From Megamerina dolium (lineage: Eukaryota > Arthropoda > Insecta > Diptera > Megamerinidae), in NCBI GenBank assembly GCA_963854835.1, contig OY978526.1, positions 42,385,140 to 42,449,139 on the forward strand: 64,000 nucleotides of DNA, written 5' to 3'. The notes under the pieces were generated by a model. It ran no database searches. It was given only the letters and a program-made list of their open reading frames with translations, and was not told the origin of the DNA. The translations under genes and the position numbers were made by a program. Of this stretch, positions 25,141 to 38,565 are shown in pieces (the stretch's first letter is position 1; every line of letters begins with the position of its first letter).

Positions 25141-26178
25141 ATGCGATTCTTAATAAAAAGCGGACGAATATTGCTTGCCGGATTATTGCCAGGCCATCCT
25201 AAAGAAAATGACATTATTTCTAAAGACACCAAAACGTACAAATCATTTTTGGAACGAAAGCCAACAAATGAGACCGGTCTCGATCGATTAAAAGAAATGT
25301 TCAAATTGGAGTAAGTACATAGTGCGAAAAGACTATTAAGATTTATGAAGTAAAGGTTTATTATAGTGATTTCGGTAATATTTCATCAGAACTGAATTCA
25401 ATATATCAAGCTGGCTTTCTAGGATTTTTAATCGGTGCAATTTACGGCGGAGTGGTACAATCACGTGCAGCATATATGAATTTTATGGAAAACAATGAAG
25501 CAACAGCATTTAAATCACATCTCGATGCTAAGGTTCTTCATTCATTCATTGAATTTTAAATCTAAACTGCTTTCACAAATCAATATTTATGTCATTATAG
25601 CGCAAACTTCAAGATCAATTTACGATTAATTTTGCGAGGGGCGGTTTTAAATGGGGCTGGCGTATTGGTCTATTTACAACGTCATATTTGTAAGTGTTTC
25701 TTTATCAAATACATTTGGATACGAATAAGATTACGAATCGTCTTCTTTTAGTGGCATAATTACCTGCATTTCAGTGTATCGGGAAAAGTCCACCATTTTT
25801 GAATATTTGGCAGCTGGATCCATTACAGGGGCATTGTATAAAGTTAATATGGGTTTGCGTGGTATGACAGCTGGTGCCATTATTGGTGGTGTTATAGGTG
25901 GCATAGGTGGAACCACATCATTGTTGTTAATGTACCTATCAGGTACTTCAATGGAAGAGGTACGATATTGGCAGTATAAATGGCGTATGGATAGAGACGA
26001 ACAGGTGGCGCAAGCAATTAAGGTATACCTAAGCAAGGAAATAACGTAATATAACAGTTATATAAGTCATATTACAATATTTCAGGTTCAATCTGAAGGC
26101 ATACATGAAACACCAGCATTGATGAAAGCCCATGACGAAAAAGTTAGCGAAAAGTTTACATTGGAGAGTATAAAATAG
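25141..26178 (+). CDS. Timmdc1: TIMMDC1-like complex I assembly factor
   Basis: A Tim17/22/23-family membrane protein of the inner mitochondrial membrane that acts in assembly of respiratory complex I (human TIMMDC1/C3orf1). Five exons: 25141-25310, 25367-25532, 25601-25689, 25752-26022, 26086-26178. They total 789 nt, giving 262 aa, with all junctions in phase. Visible family blocks are TGLDRLKEMF, ELNSIYQAGFLGFLIGAIYG, QDQFTINFARGGFKWGWRIG, FEYLAAGSITGALYKVNMG and GTSMEEVRYWQYKW. About four hydrophobic segments with small-residue (Gly/Ala) faces are seen, as in Tim17-type bundles. Its 3' end faces the 3' end of twinfilin, 354 bp away. No defect seen. Confidence 0.93.
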
Positions 26179-26532
26179 TACCAGATAAATTAGCATAACA
26201 GACATTATTTAGACAAAAAATAGTACTTTATTTGAAATTGTAGACATTATTGAATAATATTAATACAAATTCACATACTGGTAAAATATTCATTTAAAAA
26301 ACTTAAATAAATGAAAGCGCAGTACTTTATTTTTCTATGCATAATTTCAAAATCAGAATACAATATGTTTAACCTATAAAACTGGAAAAGAAACATATAC
26401 GACAAGAATTCACAACAAAGAAAATAATATTCTATTATTACTAAAAATTTAAATAAAACACGATACATTTACTAAATGCGAGAGAAATGAAAAGAGCGAC
26501 AAAATTAACACAACGATATGTAATAATCATAT

Positions 26533-27787
26533 TTAGGATTGATCTTGAGGGCGTGTCAAACGCTTTGCACCTCGGTTCGGTGGGCCTTTGGGTTTCGCAA
26601 ATGCAGGTCGATGGAGGATTTTTTTCGGATGTAATTCTTCCTGTAGAAATTCTTCTGTCAGCTCAGAACCGCTATCAATTTCCAGCTAAAGATAAAGTGA
26701 AAGTAATCATATTGAAAAATTCGTTCGAATTCATGCAAAAAAAAATTACCTAACCTTTTTACTGATGTCTATACCAAAACTTTGTAAATTTTCCAAAAAC
26801 AGAGCTTTGCAACTGGAATACATCATACGTTCACGTACAGAACACGAATAGCCTGGCATTGAATAAATAAACACAAACGATTCTTGGTAATCGCCTTCAT
26901 GAGTGTGCTTGAAGATATACAGATGATAACGTGCATGATCATCAGGGATCTGTCGTGGAAGCTCTGGCAATGGAACTACTGCCGCCTTTGAAACATGTAT
27001 TCGTTCCTCTTCCAAATCAATCCGAAACTGCAAATAATCATAAGTTCCGGCCAACATATCTTTTATTGCTATCATAGTGGAGTCTGAAAGGGGGCAAGCT
27101 ATGCCACCTAAAGTTTGGTGACGAGTTTCAGTACTGATTTCCGTATTTACTTCTGTTTTGCGCAACTCCACTAATTCCTCCTCGCGTGAAGTTAAAGGTG
27201 CCGGTGCCGCAAATGCTTTCTTATTGCGATAGTAGCCTGCCAATGTGGTCTCATCAAGAGAAGTAGCATGCAGCTCTTCGGTAATGTGTGCTGAACCAAA
27301 TTCCGTTTTCAATGTGGCCTTCGTTGATGCATATACCATTTTTTGGCGTATGGTAGCAGAATCCGGCACCCAGCTTATTAATAACCATGCATATCCCAAA
27401 GATGTTTTCTCATCAAGACGATACAGTATGTAACAGGGTACATTCTCTTCTAACAGCGGTACTATGAGTTTGTCATAGTCTTTTTCCCAGTCTTTTTTCA
27501 CCTCAGCACTGCCACTACAAGTGAGCTGTTCTGTATCGAATTATGTAAAAATAGAGCATTACATATTTGTATATATAAACATTCGTACGAACACACAGTC
27601 AAATCCCGCCCACTTACCATTTTCAATAGATACTTTTATAACCCGAAGTTTTCCATTTTTACTTTTTCCGAATATCTTTGCCAGTCCTTCGTTTGCTACG
27701 TTGGTTGAATTAAGAAACAATACACATGCATACATATAAATGTAAGAAAAATATGATAATACCTTTAATGCCTGTTTGATGCGACAT
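26533..27787 (-). CDS. twf: Twinfilin
   Basis: An actin-monomer-binding and barbed-end-capping protein with two ADF-homology domains. Four exons on the minus strand: 27763-27787, 27618-27695, 26755-27530, 26533-26685. They total 1,032 nt, giving 343 aa, the length I recall for the Drosophila protein. It starts [19 protein letters not shown]. The first ADF-H domain holds [22 protein letters not shown] and [14 protein letters not shown]. The second (from about residue 175) holds [11 protein letters not shown] and [19 protein letters not shown]. The tail ([18 protein letters not shown], then KRLTRP) is the capping-protein and lipid-binding region. It is divergently arranged with auxilin across 498 bp. 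Confidence 0.96.
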
Positions 27788-28285
27788 ATTACTGAAATAT
27801 AGTTAATAATTTCTTTAAAAGTGTATAGATTTCACCAAAATTTCGTTATATTGCAAAGAGTTGAAATTATTACTCATTCAAGTTTGGAAGAACACGATAA
27901 ACAAAAAATTTCTCCTTGACACTTCCTCATATTAGAAATTGTACATTCACAATAGATTTTGATAAAAAATATCTTTTAATTTCCATTTTGAACTTTGCAG
28001 ATATTAATAATTATAAAATATAAAGTATTGTTTTCAAGCGATTCTATTCATAAATTTATTCATATGTGGAAATTGACGGATTGACTGACGGAATGCGTGT
28101 TTTTATCGTTTTACAACACTAATCTTGACTACATATTTTTTACTGCATTTGTTGACTTGCTGCTGTCATGGCGTAATTTTACTGCTCGGAGAAAACATAA
28201 AAAGTGAAATTTTAAACATTTAATTGCGTAAACAAAATAAAAACAAATAATTAAAAAATACATACATCTAGAGTACAATATAATC
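27788..28285. promoter_or_regulatory. Shared divergent promoter region, twinfilin / auxilin
   Basis: A 498-bp AT-rich interval separates the twinfilin ATG (27,787, minus) from the auxilin ATG (28,286, plus). Both promoters and 5' UTRs must fit here, unless untranslated first exons lie elsewhere. I cannot assign a TATA box or DRE element with confidence. Confidence 0.5.
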
Positions 28286-31200
28286 ATGAGTGAATTTATA
28301 AAATCGGCAATGGGTTATTTCAATGCAACGGCTGCTGGTGGTGTAGAAAGGAGCTCCACAGGAAGTTGTGATAATGAATTCTGTGGGCAAACTGTTGAAA
28401 TATCAGGACAGAAATTACGCGTGAAACGTGTAATTGCAGAAGGTAAGTCATAAACAGTAGAATTCAACTGTGTCAAAATACTCGGTATCTTCTTTTGTTG
28501 TCGTTTAAGATTATTAATATCATGCTAGTAAGAAAAATCAATAGAACTACAAACATACTTGCAGATTCTAAGAGGCGTAAAAAATTGATAATGCATGATG
28601 AATGTTTTTTATCAGCTGTTTTTATTAGCGATTATCTTTAGATTTTGTTTAAAACATTGTTCAATCCTAATTGCAATGGAGTAGCATATATGTATCTATA
28701 TAAATGTACAAAATTTTGGTGAGAGTAGCCTTGAAGTGAAATTCGACCTTATTCGATAGTAATGTAAATGTAGTATCTACATTTTTATTGCATTAATCAA
28801 TTTATTTTCAAATTACGTGAATACGTACACACGGTGTACTTGTTTATAGTGTTGTAGAATTTTTCGCTTGTCAAAGAGTGCTTATCAATTTCCTCTTGTA
28901 TGCTTATCTTTGTAGGCGGCTTTGCTTTTGTTTATGTGGCTCAAGATATCCAAAATGGTAACGAATACGCCCTTAAACGTCTCATTGGTGCTGATAAACA
29001 AGCATGCAACGCTATTATCAATGAAATAAACATGCACAAGCAACTCTCTGGCCATCCAAATATTGTAGCGTTTATTGGTGCATCGTTCATTGATAAAACA
29101 ACTGGTCCGCAACAACGCGCAGAATATTTGCTACTTACCGAATTATGCAGAGGTAAAAAATCGACACTGGTGAAGGTATTAATTTTCAATAATTGTTTCC
29201 TTTTTTTTTTTTTCTTTTTATCAATATGATGTAGGTGGATCCCTTATCGATTGCTTGAGTTCAACACTTGAACCACATTTAGTATTGCGTATTTTTTATC
29301 AAGCAGCACGCGCTGTAGCTCAAATGCACACTCAAACTCCTCCCATCACACATCGAGATATAAAGGTTGTCAATATGAAATTAGATAATATATCCATGTA
29401 TGTAAATTTAATATATTTCAGATTGAGAACTTTCTAATCGGAAGCGATAAACAGTTGAAATTATGTGATTTTGGTTCATCCACAAAAGAGACATTTACAC
29501 CTACCCTAGATTGGGGTGCTCAGCAGAGAAATATGCTGGAAGATCAGCTATCCTCTGTTACAACACCAATGTATCGTGCTCCAGAAATTTTGGATACATG
29601 GTCTAATTACGAAATATCTTCGAAAGTTGATATCTGGGCTTTAGGCTGCATTCTATACGTGCTCTGCTTTCAGAAGCATCCATTTGAGGACTCTGCTAAA
29701 TTGCGTATCGTTAATGGAAATTATATAATTCCAACAGATTCGCGCTACAACTGCTTCCATGAGATCATCAAAGGTATTTGTTGTAATATACACGAGTTTT
29801 TTGTTTTGATTAATTTATAAATTTCTTCAATATAGGCTGTCTTGTGGTTAATCCGGCCCAACGCTTTAATATATCAATGATTTTGGAGCGCCTTGCTGCT
29901 CTTGCGGAAACACGGAATTGGTTGTTAAAAGGTGAATTAGATATACAGGGGAAACCAATCGAGATATCACCTCCAGATAGTCCTGTAAACGGTGGCAGTA
30001 CCGTAACCGCGAGTAGTGCACCTATTCGTCCAGCGCCACCTCGCCCGTCAAGCGGTAACTCGACATTCTACACTGATGATGCTTCTACACGTTCAAATAC
30101 ACAAGCACACAATGCACCGCAACAACAAGCATCCCATGCTAATGGCAGCCTGTTATCGTCTTTGCGTGGTGGAGCAGGCAATTTTTTGAAAAATCTTAAA
30201 GACACCTCGTCGAAAGTTATGCAGACAATGCAACAAACAATCGCTCGCACTGACTTAGATATCAGTTACATAACCTCGCGCCTTCTGGTGATGCCGTGCC
30301 CATCTGAGGGCTTTGAATCTGCCTACAAAACGAATAATATTGAAGATGTACGCATGTCGATAGAGAGCCGTTTTCCACCACAAAAGGTCAGCGTCTATAA
30401 TTTCGGTGCTCGTTCCTGCCCGCGCCTACCTCCGCCAGTGCGTACCGTTGAAGTTGGATCAATTTATGCTTGCGCACAATCACATGCTCCCGACTTGCAG
30501 GTCAGCCATTGAGTGCTGCGAACATTTCTCCAATATACATAATAACCTAATATCATTTGTAGGGCTTGTTTTCAGTTACCGAAGATATGTATGGCTTTCT
30601 CAATGCCGATCCAAAGTCGATTGTTATAATTCAAACCGGTGATTCGGGTGGTTGCTCTGCTGCGACCTTAGTTTGCGCTTTGCTCATGTATGCCGATTTA
30701 ATAAATGAACCCGAAGATGCAATTCAAGTATTCGCTGTTAAGCGTCATCCCATTAATTTAAGATCTTCTGAGTTCCGATACCTTTATTATTTTGGTGATA
30801 TTTTGCGTCATACACCTTTACTGCCCCATTACAAGAGCATCAATTTGATTTCTCTATGCTGCCAGCCAGTGCCACGTATGACCAAAGGACGCGATGGGTG
30901 CCGTATCTATATGGAGGTATACTGCAATGATCGACTTATGATGACTACAATTCAAGATTTTGAGAAAATGAAGTAAGACTGACATTGTTGTATATTTAAA
31001 CAAATATGTAAATATGTGCCCCTTCAGACTATACCTGACTGGTAAAGGTTCGACAAAAATAACACTTCCCATAAATGTGACGGTTTGCGGTGATCTTACA
31101 ATCGTACTCTATCATGCCCGCAATGCGCTCAAAGGCATGGTGCGTCCACAAGGATTAAAAATATGCCAATTTCAAGTGCACACTGGATTTATACCCGAAC

Positions 31201-33013
31201 AAGAGACATTGATTACTTTCGCTGCACACGATTTGGACGACTTGCCGGACCCCGAACAAGTTCCGCAAAATTTTACGGTATCAGTTTCGTTAAGTGTGAC
31301 CGACAACGAGTGCCCTCCAAGCAGAAATCCGCCATGGTTGCCAGCAAAGCCGAAACGAAAAGCGCATCATTTATTCAGTTCGCAGCTAGAATTGGAGGAA
31401 ATGATGGATAATTTTGGTAAGATCATCGCTATAAAGAGAGATGTCACCATTATAATTATTAATTACAGTTACAAAACCAATCATAAAATGTGAGAGTGCT
31501 CCCCAAGTAATTCCGCCAGGAGGTCCACCTCTTCCTCCAAGCAAATTTACGCCTCCCTCAAAATCACCACTAACATTGCCTGATGTTACTGAAATTGGAC
31601 ACGAAATTCCAGTTGCGAACACCGAACCATCGCCACCGATTGACTTGCTCAATTTAAATCAGCCGCCTCCGCAAGTACAAATAACACCAGATCCACAAGC
31701 CACAGCAATGCCGACAAGCGATGCGAGCTTCGATTTATTGGGCGCTTTTGGAGATGACGATTCCTCTGGTATAGGCTCTGCACCCATACCCGATATTTTA
31801 GCAGCGGACAATTCTCAATCAAAACCAACTGTTGAATTAGATGACATATTTGGTTCTTTGGGCTCAACATCGACAAACTTCAAGTTGGATTTCGATACAT
31901 TTGCAGCAAGCACACAAGCAAACAATATCACCACGTCTGCATCGTTTGGCGCAGTACCAAGTGTCACAACAAAAACGATTTCAAGCAAGCAGACATCACC
32001 ACAGCAGGTCAGTATACAATATACAGTGAAATATAGTTTACAACATATTTATCACAAGTTCATCCTGTATATTTCTAGCCGATTGATCCTTTTGCTAATA
32101 TTGCCGACTTGGCCTCTGGTTTAAATATCAACTTTAATCCTAATACCTTGGGCGGCAAGTCAGCTGGCACCACACCGGTTGCGACCAGTCCATATACAAC
32201 ACAATTTTCAAGTCCTACACATAACAACGGACTGCGTATGCCTCAAACGCAGCCAACCACAGCCTCACCGAATCACACAAAATCTCCAAGTGGCGGCCTT
32301 GGCACACCATCTCTTAGTACGACACCACAGACTGCGAATTCAAGCTCCGGACGACCTTCACCACAGCCTACACCCACGAGTAGCAATACCCAACAATCAC
32401 AGCATCAGCAATCGTCACGTCCCGATTATAGGCGTACGCATTTCGAAATGCCAAAATCCTCGCAGACAAATGCTCAAACAAAAAATGCTGATATATTTGC
32501 CGATATTTTGGGTGAACAAGGGTATAAATTTGGCAGCAAGATGGCACAAGGGCCTCGCTCCATCAATGAAATGCGTAAAGAGGATATAATTAAGGATATG
32601 GATCCAGATAAAGTTAAAATTATGGAATGGGTTAGTTGGAAAATGTTCAGCTTTTACATTTTCATTTGAATTACTTCATTTACAGACTGAGGGCAAAAAG
32701 AACAATATACGTGCGTTGCTCTGTTCGATGCACATAGTTTTGTGGGATGATGCCAAATGGAGTAAGTGTGAAATGTCCACACTGATAACACCAGCAGATG
32801 TGAAAAAGGCTTACAGACGAGCCTGCCTCGCAGTGCACCCTGATAAGGTAATCAATGGGATATTTCGTTTGCACTTTTATTTTACTCTCTTTACTCGAAC
32901 AGCACAATGGCAGCGAGAATGAAGAAACTGCCAAATTGATTTTCATGGAGCTTAACAATGCATGGACTGACTTTGAGAATGACGCTACTCAACAGAATAT
33001 GTTCAATACATGA
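28286..33013 (+). CDS. aux: Auxilin / cyclin-G-associated kinase (GAK)
   Basis: Recruits Hsc70 to clathrin coats and drives uncoating; it is needed for Notch ligand endocytosis in flies. Eleven exons: 28286-28442, 28916-29152, 29235-29365, 29422-29773, 29836-30500, 30563-30972, 31028-31416, 31469-32007, 32079-32630, 32686-32847, 32903-33013. They total 3,705 nt, giving 1,234 aa, all in phase. Domains in order: an Ark/Prk-family kinase (residues about 45-310; AEGGFAFVYVA, YALKR, HRDIKIENFL, DFGSS, PMYRAPE), a PTEN/tensin-like region and C2 domain (about 400-770), a Pro/Ser/Thr-rich clathrin/AP2-binding part with DLL motifs (IDLLNLNQ, FDLLGAF), and a C-terminal J domain with HPDK. The phosphatase-like loop reads QTGDSGGCSAA and lacks the HC-x5-R active site, as expected for a pseudophosphatase. 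Confidence 0.97.
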
Positions 33014-33712
33014 AATGTCTCTGTTTCAAATAATAAGTTTTAATCTTTAAGTAGAACTTTTATGCAGAATTCTAATCTCGCATAATTTTCTATCGTATTA
33101 TACTCTATACCAACTCTTTACTATTTTTTCCATTATTATATTTATATGTACTAAGTATATTCTAAATGTGTAATATGAATTTAAATAATTTCTTCGAAAG
33201 AGCCAGGACATGTTTACTTAATTTTCTTCCTCTTCATTTGTGTATGCAAATGTTATAATATTTATGTACGTAGCAACAATTAATGAAGGTCTAGTGTATG
33301 TTGAGGGTATGTTGAGCTACTGAATAGAAGTGTAAAGAGCAATTTATATTTCAATCAGTTTACTTTTGTATCTTGTAAATTACACTCTATGGGCAGAAAA
33401 GCTTTTATAATTTGGCATGACTCGTGCCTAATCTTAAACTTACCATATATAAATATATTTTTCCATTCCAGAGATTTACAAAGAAGTGAGTTATTAAAGT
33501 TTTATTCGGAATGTAGAATATTTTAATTTTATATTATATGTTATATACTACTGAAGTGATCTTAATGCAATTACATATATGTATTTAATATATATATATA
33601 TACCAGATATGTAAATAGAAGTACTATATAAAAAGTAAGCAACAAAAATTATTGAGAAGAAAACAAAAAAAAAACAAATAAAATAATGAAAATGTATAAA
33701 TATTTGATTATG
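33014..33712. other. Convergent 3' region of auxilin and guanine deaminase
   Basis: Both genes end into this AT-rich interval, which should hold their 3' UTRs. It has several AATAAA-like sites and a short (TA)n run near 33,588-33,602. No additional gene seen. Confidence 0.55.
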
Positions 33713-35842
33713 TCATTTAATTTTCTTTCCAGCCACATAGACACCATGAATATTCCGGTCATCACCACAGTAAATAAATTTCTGAACCATTTCAAGCAAT
33801 GTCGTACCCTCTTTAAAATTTAGCAGAGGGTATACGCTGGTATCGATAATAAGAGCATCAAAATCTTTGCCTTCAACAAAATTGCCAGTTACATGGGAAA
33901 GTGCCAGAGCTTCAGCACCACCAAGAGTGGCTAAATATAGGGCTTGTTTGTAATTGAGGGGCATGTATGTAATATCATTTGTTTGCAGTTTGCCACTACC
34001 CTTAATTTCTTGTTTCTTTACAAATTCCAAATGATGAGAAACGTCAAGTGCACGCAAAATAGCATCTTGCATAGAAATTGAATTCCCACCAGAAACATCT
34101 ATATATGGTTGAAACAATTATTCCTATCATGTATGATTTAGTATCATCTACCTGTGCCCAATCCAACTTTAACACCATTTTCAATCAGACGCAAAACATC
34201 ACAAAATCCTGAACTTAACATTGTATTCGATGCTGGACAGTGTGCCACTGACGTTCCACGCTCTTTGAGCAATTTGATTTCATCATCCTCCAAATGAACG
34301 CCGTGTGCCATTACCGTCTTAAACGGGTATAAGACAATTATGTACGTAAATCATATATATTTATATATAAATATATTACTTACTTTATTGGTCAAAAGTC
34401 CTGCTTCATCATAAGTCACAGCATAAGAACGTGAAAATAGTTTTCTAACCAATTCAATTTCAGATATGCTCTCACTGATGTGACTCTGTAATTGAAAATC
34501 TGTTAAAACTGATTGATTTAATTTTGGTAACATCATATATGTTTTTCCAACCTGTATATGCAAATTGTCGTTACGAGCAATGTCACCCAATTTTGTTAAT
34601 AGCTCAGCTGTGCAACTAAGTGCAAATCTTGGTGTAATGATTGGCTTAATCAAAGGTGATTTTAGATTTTTAATACCCTCAACAAATTGCTTTGTACCAG
34701 TAATTGAATCTTCAGTAGATTCACTAAAAAATTCAAATGGTTATACACATTAAGGAGAATCAACTTCCGCATAGTATAGCAAACAAGAAATATATGCATG
34801 AAAAAAGTAATTTTAATAATGCAGCTATGTATGTATGTACGTCATACACGAATAAGTATTTAATTTTTTGTTTTGTTTTACTAATTTCTCGAAGGATGTG
34901 AACACACTCGGGTACTTGTACTTAAGATAAACATTTGATAATAACTTACACGTAAAAATCTGGGCTATTACAATTGGAACAGACTTTTCCAACTAAAGCA
35001 CGTTGACCTTGTTTCAGAATCTGTTTGGCTAATATTAATGTACTCTCTTTGTTGTTGGTTCCAAAGTATGATGCCAATGTAGTACCACATTTTATGGTAT
35101 TTTCCTATGAAATTCAATTACCACGTTAATTCATATATTTGGAAGATCACTTTCGACCGATGTCGATTCTACGAAATAGTCCAATATTCAAAAATATTTT
35201 TCTGCTTTTGAGCATTTCACGTTTTTGGCAAATTGTCAAATCGATTTCGTTCGAAAGTGAGATTCAGAAAACACCTCCATGTAAGACATGCAATAAATAA
35301 GCGTGTACACGCATACATATGAACGCTCTTATCTTCATGTAATATAAGACATCTTTACATATTGCTGATTTATAACAATTTTACGCAATATGTATAATTT
35401 AGGAAAATTTAATTTCATTACCACCACTTTTGTATATATTCTCTCTGCAAAATTTTGATCAGCAAATTTTGCTTCCAACGGGAATGTGTATGAATTGAGC
35501 CACTCCAATAATGGCAAATCTAGACCGAGTCCAATTTGTGCCACTTGAGGTGCATGAATGTGGCAATCCACAAAGCCAGGCATGAGGAATTGTTCAGCAC
35601 TTAATTGTTGCAGTTGTGTATCAGAGAATTGTGACTTTTCCGCAGAGTGCCATTCATTGTAATTATCGCCAACTCCTACAATCTAATTTCAGAATCTGTA
35701 TTAATTAATAGCCACGTACTATATAAATATACTTAAAACATACTTTCCCACTGGCATTCACAGCCACAAAACCGTTTTGGAATATTTCAAAATCGTCCAA
35801 AGATTTCGTATGAACAATTTGTCCAATGAATACTTGCGCCAT
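33713..35842 (-). CDS. DhpD: Guanine deaminase / dihydropterin deaminase
   Basis: A zinc amidohydrolase that converts guanine to xanthine. The Drosophila homologue (CG18143, DhpD) also deaminates dihydropterin for eye pigment synthesis; that symbol is by family likeness. Seven exons: 35744-35842, 35422-35682, 34950-35104, 34552-34723, 34384-34485, 34152-34317, 33713-34098. They total 1,341 nt, giving 446 aa, in phase. Start MAQVFIGQIVHTK. Metal and catalytic motifs are PGFVDCHIHAPQ (HxH), QSHISES (His), VMAHGVHL (His) and GLGTDVSGG (Asp). Other family blocks are LPLLEWLNSYTFP, PIITPRFALSC, AHCPASNTMLSSG and ATLGGAEALAL. It ends YVAGKKIK. Cytosolic, no signal peptide. No defect seen. Confidence 0.95.
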
Positions 35843-36576
35843 TCTGTTAATTACCTTCTCCTTACGAATATTGAGAGATAATGAATGGCTATAGTAATCA
35901 TCACCACTTCACGACTGCCATATCAGTGCGCTTGATAAAATAATGTCTGAGAATCTCGGCTTAAAATATAGGTTATGTGCCACAGATATATTTGAGAAAT
36001 AAACTACGATATATTTAAAGAAAATCAACTATTTGTATTTAAGTAAATATTTTAAATATATTATGAAAATACTATTTTTTACTAAGGAAAGAACAACCCT
36101 TCAATTTCATTTCATTCAATCAATTATCAAATCAAACAGAACTGCATTCTTTTCCCTAACGGCTATGTTACAGGTGATCACAAAGGCACGGTACGAGTTG
36201 TTGCTTTCAATAGACAATTAAATTTTGGGAGAACGGATGAGAGAGTATTCCTATTTCAAAAAGGTCGATTTTACACAAAGAGTCACAGTCATGAGAATAA
36301 TTCATTTTTACGCTCAATTTATCTATTAATATTTCAATGGTGGGATTCATGCAATCGTTTAAATTATACGCTCGTAAATCAAATGTAATATATTTGTATG
36401 AAAAAGATTTTACAAGCCTCGTAAAAGTTTAGGCTGTTTAAATTTATACGGATTGAGATACAACTCTGTTGTAGTCTTTTGTTCTGTAATACGTTAAATC
36501 ATAGGCAAATATCTTGATTTATATTAAAGATTAATATAATGAATTAGTATTTTTTCCAATTCTACTAGTTTTCGAC
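35843..36576. other. Upstream region of guanine deaminase, intergenic
   Basis: It holds the 5' UTR and promoter of the minus-strand deaminase gene and plain AT-rich DNA up to the Ty3 insertion. No gene or repeat recognised. Confidence 0.5.
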
Positions 36577-36580
36577 ATAT

Positions 36581-37017
36581 TGTAACGAGTATCGATAGTT
36601 GATTACTCATCACTATTGTGACTGACACTATTGGCAGCATCGAAACGAATGTCAACAAAAAGAAATGAGCGATAACCAGAACAAGCCAACGAGAAAGGAA
36701 GAGAAGAATCTCGATAAAGGAAGATTCTGGGGTGTTGCCAACAGAGTATAAATAGAGCCAGTGTTGAGGAGGAAAATCAATCTAATTCCGAACGTGATTG
36801 CGAAAACATTGATACAGAGGCAAAAGTTGCAAGTACATTTAAGTGTTATAGTAAATAGTTGATTGTAAACAGAGTTGATTGTAAATAGAGATTATTAAAT
36901 AAATTGTTGCTGTATATAGTTGCATAAAATAAGTGTTGCAGTTATTATTAACAGAATCCAGTGATCGAACAAGGTAATTCAAATAGAAAAAAACGTTCAC
37001 AGAATAAAAACGTAACA
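36581..37017 (+). repeat. 5' LTR of the Ty3 element
   Basis: 437 bp, TGTAACG...CGTAACA. A TATAAATAG box lies near 36,750. It carries two tandem 16-bp units (AGTTGATTGTAAACAG and a variant) where the 3' LTR has one, explaining the length difference. Confidence 0.95.
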
Positions 37018-37019
37018 AT

Positions 37020-37036
37020 TGGTGTCAGAAGTGGGA
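37020..37036 (+). other. Primer binding site, tRNA-Leu type
   Basis: TGGTGTCAGAAGTGGGA begins two bases after the LTR. It would pair with the 3' end of a tRNA ending ...CTGACACCA, which from memory is a leucine tRNA as used by mdg3/blastopia-type elements. The same motif follows the LTR of the decayed copy near 51,638. Confidence 0.75.
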
Positions 37037-37046
37037 TTCTGTAAAG

Positions 37047-38527
37047 ATGGTGAAAATTGACCAACTAAAAGTGGACCAGCTTAAAAAGCTGTTGGTAGAG
37101 ATGAATCTATCGTCATCAGGTGCAAAGGCGGAACTGCTGGTGAGGCTGAGGCAAGCTATGGAGGCTAAGGGAATTAATGTAGATGAACATGAGTTCTTCG
37201 AGGAAGCCGATATACAAGCAGTTGTGCATGCTGAGGAAGAGAGCAAGGTAGATTCGAGTGGTCAACTCATGGAATTTATGAAAACCATGATGCAACAGCA
37301 GCAACAACAGTTACAACAAAATGCCTCTCGCATTGACTCCAAGCTTCAAGAACATTCGGCTGAATTGCGTATGAAAATTCAAGAAGGTTCGTCCCGCAAG
37401 AAAACGCTATGGGAGAATTCCAGAAAACAATTGACTACAAGTTTCAAGAACATTCGGCTCGCCAAGAGGGCGTTATTAGTGAATTGCGTATGGAAATTCA
37501 AGAACATTCGGCTCGCCAAGAACACGTCATCGAAAATCTACAAAAAGGAATTGAACTTAGATTTCAGGAAATTTCCGGAGCTATTAATGACAAAGTCACA
37601 GAGCTGAAAGAACACGTGGATGAGTTGGATGATAAGCTGAAGGAACATGTCGACGACTGGGAAAATAAGTTCGAGAAATTACAGCACGAACTCAATCAAC
37701 TAAAAATAAATGGACCAGCCACATCAGTGATTAGAGATTCAAGTACAATCAAACTAAAGTCACCAACATTTGACGGAAGCACGCCATTCAATATCTTCAA
37801 GCTTCAATTCGAGACAACAGCTTCGAAGAATCAATGGGATGATAGCGACAAGACTGCTGCTTTAATAGTCGCATTAAAAGGTAATGCTTCCGAGGTGTTA
37901 CAGATGATTCCAGAGAAAGATCGTGGTAGCTATCAGTCACTGATGGACACACTCCAGCGAAAATATGGAAATGAATACAAGAGTCAATTACATCGAGTGG
38001 AATTGAGATCGCGAGTGCAACGGAGTAATGAGAGCCTTCAGGAATTCGCTTCTGATATTGAGCGCTTATGTCATCTAGCGTTCTCCGGTAATTCGGAAGA
38101 GTTCGTCGAAAAAATAAAAATAGAGGCATTCATAGATGGCATACGTGATGGAGAGACAAAGCGTACCCTAGTCATGTCACCCAGGAATACTTATGCCGAA
38201 ACAGTCAGTAGTGCCTTGACGTTTGAAGCCGCCAGTTTTATGTGTCGACCAATGCCACGGGTACGCCAATTAGAAACAGAAACAACAGATCTGGTTGAAG
38301 CAGTGCGTCAGGCAGTAAAATCAGTAGTTCAGCCTGAAGGAAGAACAACAGGTCGACGCGAAAACAAGTTTACTGGTAAGTGCTTCATTTGTGACAAACC
38401 AGGACACATGGCGCGTGACTGCCGTCTACGACGAAAGCGATCAAGATCGAATTCTCCAGGAAGACAAAAGAAGGAGAATAAGGTGGATAGCGATCGCTCC
38501 ACTAACACAAATCCATCGTTAAACTAA
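37047..38527 (+). pseudogene. Gag of the Ty3 element, frame broken once
   Basis: It starts ATG at 37,047. Residues about 5-45 match a SAP motif (LKVDQLKKLLVEMNLSSSG, KAELLVRL). Next come a poly-Gln stretch, a heptad-rich region of repeated QEHSARQE-like units (predicted coiled coil), the retrotransposon Gag capsid domain (FDGSTPFNIFKLQFE, LRSRVQRSNESLQEFA) and one CCHC zinc knuckle (CFICDKPGHMARDC) followed by a basic tail. The reading frame shifts near 37,399: the frame of 37,047-37,607 gives way to that of 37,409-38,527. Comparison with the related repeat units in copy 2 suggests loss of a single base. Gag forms the particle; this copy would make only a truncated form. Confidence 0.85.
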
Positions 38528-38565
38528 ATCGAGTCAGTTCAGCGGGGCGTGAACTGACTCCAACA

